From Desulfobacteraceae bacterium (GTDB taxonomy: Bacteria; Desulfobacterota; Desulfobacteria; Desulfobacterales; UBA11574): DNA of 5,282 nucleotides. The notes beneath the pieces were generated by a model that was not told the DNA's origin, ran no database searches, and saw only the letters and a list, made by a program, of their open reading frames with translations. The position numbers and the translations under genes are program-made. Below, one piece after another: positions 4,681-5,282 of the stretch. The stretch is taken from contig PKTV01000021.1 in assembly GCA_002868985.1 (NCBI GenBank), forward strand, positions 1 to 5,282, read 5' to 3'. The first letter of the stretch is position 1. The number at the start of each line of letters is the position of its first letter.

Positions 4681-5282
4681 ATGAACAAAACAAAAATAAA
4701 GATTTTAAAAATTGCCGTTACAGGCGGGGCGGGTTCCGGTAAAACATCTGTTTGTAACCGATTGAAAAAACTTGGCGTTAAAGTGATAAGTGCTGATGAA
4801 ATGGCGAGGGACGCTGTTGCTCCGGGATCGAAAGCATTAGCAAAGATCATCCGTTTTTTTGGTGAAAAAGTCGTGTTGTCTGATGGTACGTTAAATCGTA
4901 AAATACTGCGGCGAATGATCACTGATGATGATGACGCCCGGCTTAATTTGGAACGATTTCTGCATCATGAAATAACTGAACTTATTCAAAAAAATGTAGT
5001 TTGTGCGGAAAAAGAGGGTTGTCAAATTGTGGTCATCGAAGTTCCACTTCTTTTTGAACTGGACATGAAAGAGAGGTTCGACCGGGTTGTCGTTGTAAGT
5101 GCTGACAAGGAATTAAGGGTTAAGCGGCTGATGGAACGTGATCAAACATCTCGTGATGCAGCTGAGAACCTTATAAATGTTCAGATGCCGGATGAAGAGA
5201 AGGTTGACCGCGCTGATTATGTCGTGTGGAATGAAAGTTCAATGGAGAAGCTGGTAGAGTCCGTTGATGTTTTATTCAAAAA
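4681..5282 (+). CDS. coaE: Dephospho-CoA kinase, cut at right edge (200 codons visible)
   Basis: CoaE phosphorylates the ribose 3'-OH of dephospho-CoA with ATP, the last step of coenzyme A synthesis, in the cytosol. The frame is open from ATG 4681 to the window end. Visible motifs are the Walker A loop TGGAGSGKTSV (14-24), ISADEMARDAVAPGS (36-50) with the probable catalytic Asp39, LNRKIL (71-76), LERFLHHEI (90-98), VVIEVPLLFEL (117-127), KRLMERD (148-154) and the lid helix ending in DEEKVDRADYVVWNE (171-185). Family members run to about 200 residues, so only a few C-terminal codons should be missing. A TAG at 4657 in frame limits the start. ATG 4681 has only a weak CGGA ribosome-binding site 6 nt away; TTG 4660 is a less likely alternative. 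The Walker loop has Ala and Thr-Ser where Ile and Ser-Thr are usual, which is compatible with function. Confidence 0.95.
   Translation, partial: MNKTKIKILKIAVTGGAGSGKTSVCNRLKKLGVKVISADEMARDAVAPGSKALAKIIRFFGEKVVLSDGTLNRKILRRMITDDDDARLNLERFLHHEITELIQKNVVCAEKEGCQIVVIEVPLLFELDMKERFDRVVVVSADKELRVKRLMERDQTSRDAAENLINVQMPDEEKVDRADYVVWNESSMEKLVESVDVLFK

Noticed and set aside
4656..4922. 88-codon minus-strand open frame
   Set aside because: It is antisense to the conserved Walker A region of coaE and covers the divergent promoter region.

Overview
The window looks like ordinary chromosomal housekeeping DNA from a sulfate-reducer-like deltaproteobacterium (Desulfobacterota, possibly Desulfobacterales). 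The strongest clue is the adenylate kinase: its N-terminus, GPNGSGKGTQ loop and Cys-X5-His-X15-Cys-X2-Cys lid match the enzyme known from Desulfovibrio. The lineage is inferred from remembered family features, not from a search. Base composition is moderately AT-rich, and the intergenic DNA is strongly so.

Layout, left to right. Positions 3-65 (+) hold what may be the last 20 codons of a membrane protein. It faces a tRNA-Arg(CCG) gene (135-210, -), with a hairpin that could serve both transcripts between them. Then, all on the minus strand, come folC (307-1605), rpsU (1675-1884), adk (2415-3089) and the CCA-adding-type tRNA nucleotidyltransferase cca (3220-4599). The last gene is coaE (4681 to beyond the right edge), divergent on the plus strand and cut after codon 200, close to its expected end.

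Transcription units as read from the sequence: cca starts from the 81-bp divergent cca/coaE region. adk has its own strong sigma70-like promoter (TTGACA...TATAGT) and ends at a good terminator at 2086-2128. rpsU has its own promoter and a terminator at 1614-1653. folC begins only 8 nt past that terminator's U-tract and shows no promoter of its own, so it probably depends on read-through from rpsU. The tRNA has a TTGACA-type promoter in the folC-tRNA gap.

The 530 bp between rpsU and adk is the only long gene-free stretch. It holds an inverted-repeat element built from four copies of an AAGTGANCTAAAGT-like unit (2260-2395), a stretch able to form several hairpins (2135-2253), the adk terminator, and an AT-rich upstream region with the rpsU promoter.

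Functionally the genes serve core metabolism and translation: adenylate balance, folate polyglutamylation, CoA synthesis, tRNA 3'-end maturation, a small ribosomal protein and one tRNA. I see no defence system, mobile element with a transposase, CRISPR array or new gene system. The points most worth a second look are the intergenic inverted-repeat element, the folC/rpsU terminator arrangement, the TTG start of rpsU and the His-containing metal lid of Adk.
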